Shown here one piece after another: positions 12,653 to 13,207 of a stretch of DNA of 13,207 nt. How positions within the stretch are numbered: position 1 is the first letter of the stretch; every line of letters starts with the position of its first letter. Made by a program: the position numbers and the translations under genes. The DNA comes from DATEVL01 sp035471625 (lineage in GTDB: Bacteria; Chloroflexota; Anaerolineae; Anaerolineales; E44-bin32), in the NCBI GenBank assembly GCA_035471625.1, contig DATIPT010000135.1, positions 1 through 13,207 of the forward strand, written 5' to 3'. The notes under the pieces are model-generated. The model saw nothing but the letters and a program-made list of their open reading frames with translations, searched no databases and was not told the origin of the DNA.

Positions 12653-13207
12653 TCATCTACCCGGGCTGGCTGCGGGCTCGGGCGAGAAGACCCCTTCAAA
12701 TTGGCTGTTGTACAAGTCGCTGTAGAAGCCCTTGCGCGCCAGCAGGTCTTTGTGCGTGCCTTGCTCGACGATGTCGCCCTCGTTGATCACCAGGATCCAG
12801 TCGGCGTCGCGGATCGTCGACAGCCGGTGGGCGATGATGAAGCTGGTACGGCCCTTCATCAGGTTCGCCATGGCCCGCTGGATCAGGACCTCGGTGCGCG
12901 TGTCGACGGAGCTGGTCGCCTCATCGAGGATCAGCATGCTGGGATTGGCGACGAAGGCCCGGGCGATCGTCATGAGCTGCTTCTGTCCCTGGGAGATGTT
13001 GCTCGCCTCCTCGTTCAGGACCAGGTTGTAGCCCTCCGGAAGCGTGCGCACGAAGTGATCGACGTGCGCCGCCTGGGCGGCCGCAATCACGTCGTCATCG
13101 CTGGCGCCGGGATAGCCGTAGCGGATGTTCTCCAGGATCGTGTCGTTGTACAGCCAGGTATCCTGCAGCACCATGCCGAACATGCAGCGCAGGTCCTCCC
13201 GGCTGTA
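12653..13207 (-). CDS. ABC exporter, C-terminal part of the ATPase domain (cut by window edge)
   Basis: The last 184 residues of an ABC-type exporter lie here; the coding frame runs off the window's right end, so the membrane domain and Walker A are not visible. Counting from the edge, the Q-loop is FGMVLQDTW (10-18, Gln15), the signature NISQGQKQ (70-77), Walker B MLILDEATSSVD (91-102, catalytic Glu96 present), and the switch His is at 127 in IIAHRLSTI. The signature has SQGQ in place of SGGQ, as in the half-transporters of LmrA/YheH-type exporters. The spacing fits a transmembrane-ATPase half transporter of about 600 residues. The C-terminus ends in a short Pro/Ala tail. It probably belongs to a separate exporter operon extending beyond the window, ended by the hairpin at 12578-12613. 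The exported substrate is unknown. Confidence 0.93.
   Translation of the reverse strand, partial: YSREDLRCMFGMVLQDTWLYNDTILENIRYGYPGASDDDVIAAAQAAHVDHFVRTLPEGYNLVLNEEASNISQGQKQLMTIARAFVANPSMLILDEATSSVDTRTEVLIQRAMANLMKGRTSFIIAHRLSTIRDADWILVINEGDIVEQGTHKDLLARKGFYSDLYNSQFEGVFSPEPAASPGR

Noticed and set aside
12433..12699. N-terminal extension of the LAL regulator to the ATG at 12699
   Set aside because: The extra 89 residues run through the hairpin and the end of the ABC gene, are Arg/Pro-rich and are not part of the family.
1..13207. tRNA, rRNA, CRISPR arrays, insertion sequences, phage genes
   Set aside because: No spaced short repeats, transposase or integrase motifs, terminal inverted repeats or tRNA-like folds were seen on reading both strands by eye. 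Small RNAs cannot be excluded.

Overview
The window is GC-rich and densely coded. It suggests a Chloroflexota bacterium of the Anaerolineae type. This is inferred from a lipoprotein that joins LysM, transglycosylase-like and M23-like regions, a large MalT/LAL-type LuxR regulator, a GH99-like lipoprotein and a widespread uncharacterised small protein. No rRNA, tRNA or other taxonomic marker is present, so the assignment is tentative.

Layout. At the left end one plus-strand gene (82-1608) encodes a cell-wall-binding/hydrolase-like lipoprotein. Everything else lies on the minus strand. Reading in the direction of transcription, from right to left, the order is: the 3' end of an ABC exporter (12653-13207, cut by the window edge); a strong hairpin (12578-12613) in the gap after it; a LAL regulator (9694-12432); a four-helix membrane protein of unknown function (9095-9604); a small uncharacterised protein (8719-8988); a 1420-residue PEP-utilising-enzyme homologue (4460-8722); an MFS exporter (3248-4456); and a GH99-like lipoprotein (1651-3138), which converges on the plus-strand gene.

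The core is the three-gene unit small protein / PEP-utilising enzyme / MFS exporter. The first two genes overlap by four bases (ATGA). The exporter starts three bases after the enzyme's stop codon. The enzyme has one N-terminal ATP-grasp domain and then two complete copies of a 'middle domain + phosphohistidine swivel domain' module. It lacks the C-terminal PEP/pyruvate barrel of true PEP synthase, so its closest known layout is rifampicin phosphotransferase (ATP-grasp, substrate-binding domain, His domain), but with the second half doubled. Coupling to a drug-type MFS transporter makes a phosphorylate-and-export resistance or metabolite-handling operon the most attractive reading. The substrate cannot be told from sequence.

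Regulation. A LAL activator lies just upstream on the same strand. A plausible promoter (9011-9040) precedes the small gene, and its -35 region overlaps a sequence resembling the MalT box. This points to, but does not prove, control of the operon by the neighbouring regulator. No rRNA, tRNA, CRISPR array, insertion sequence or phage gene was seen.
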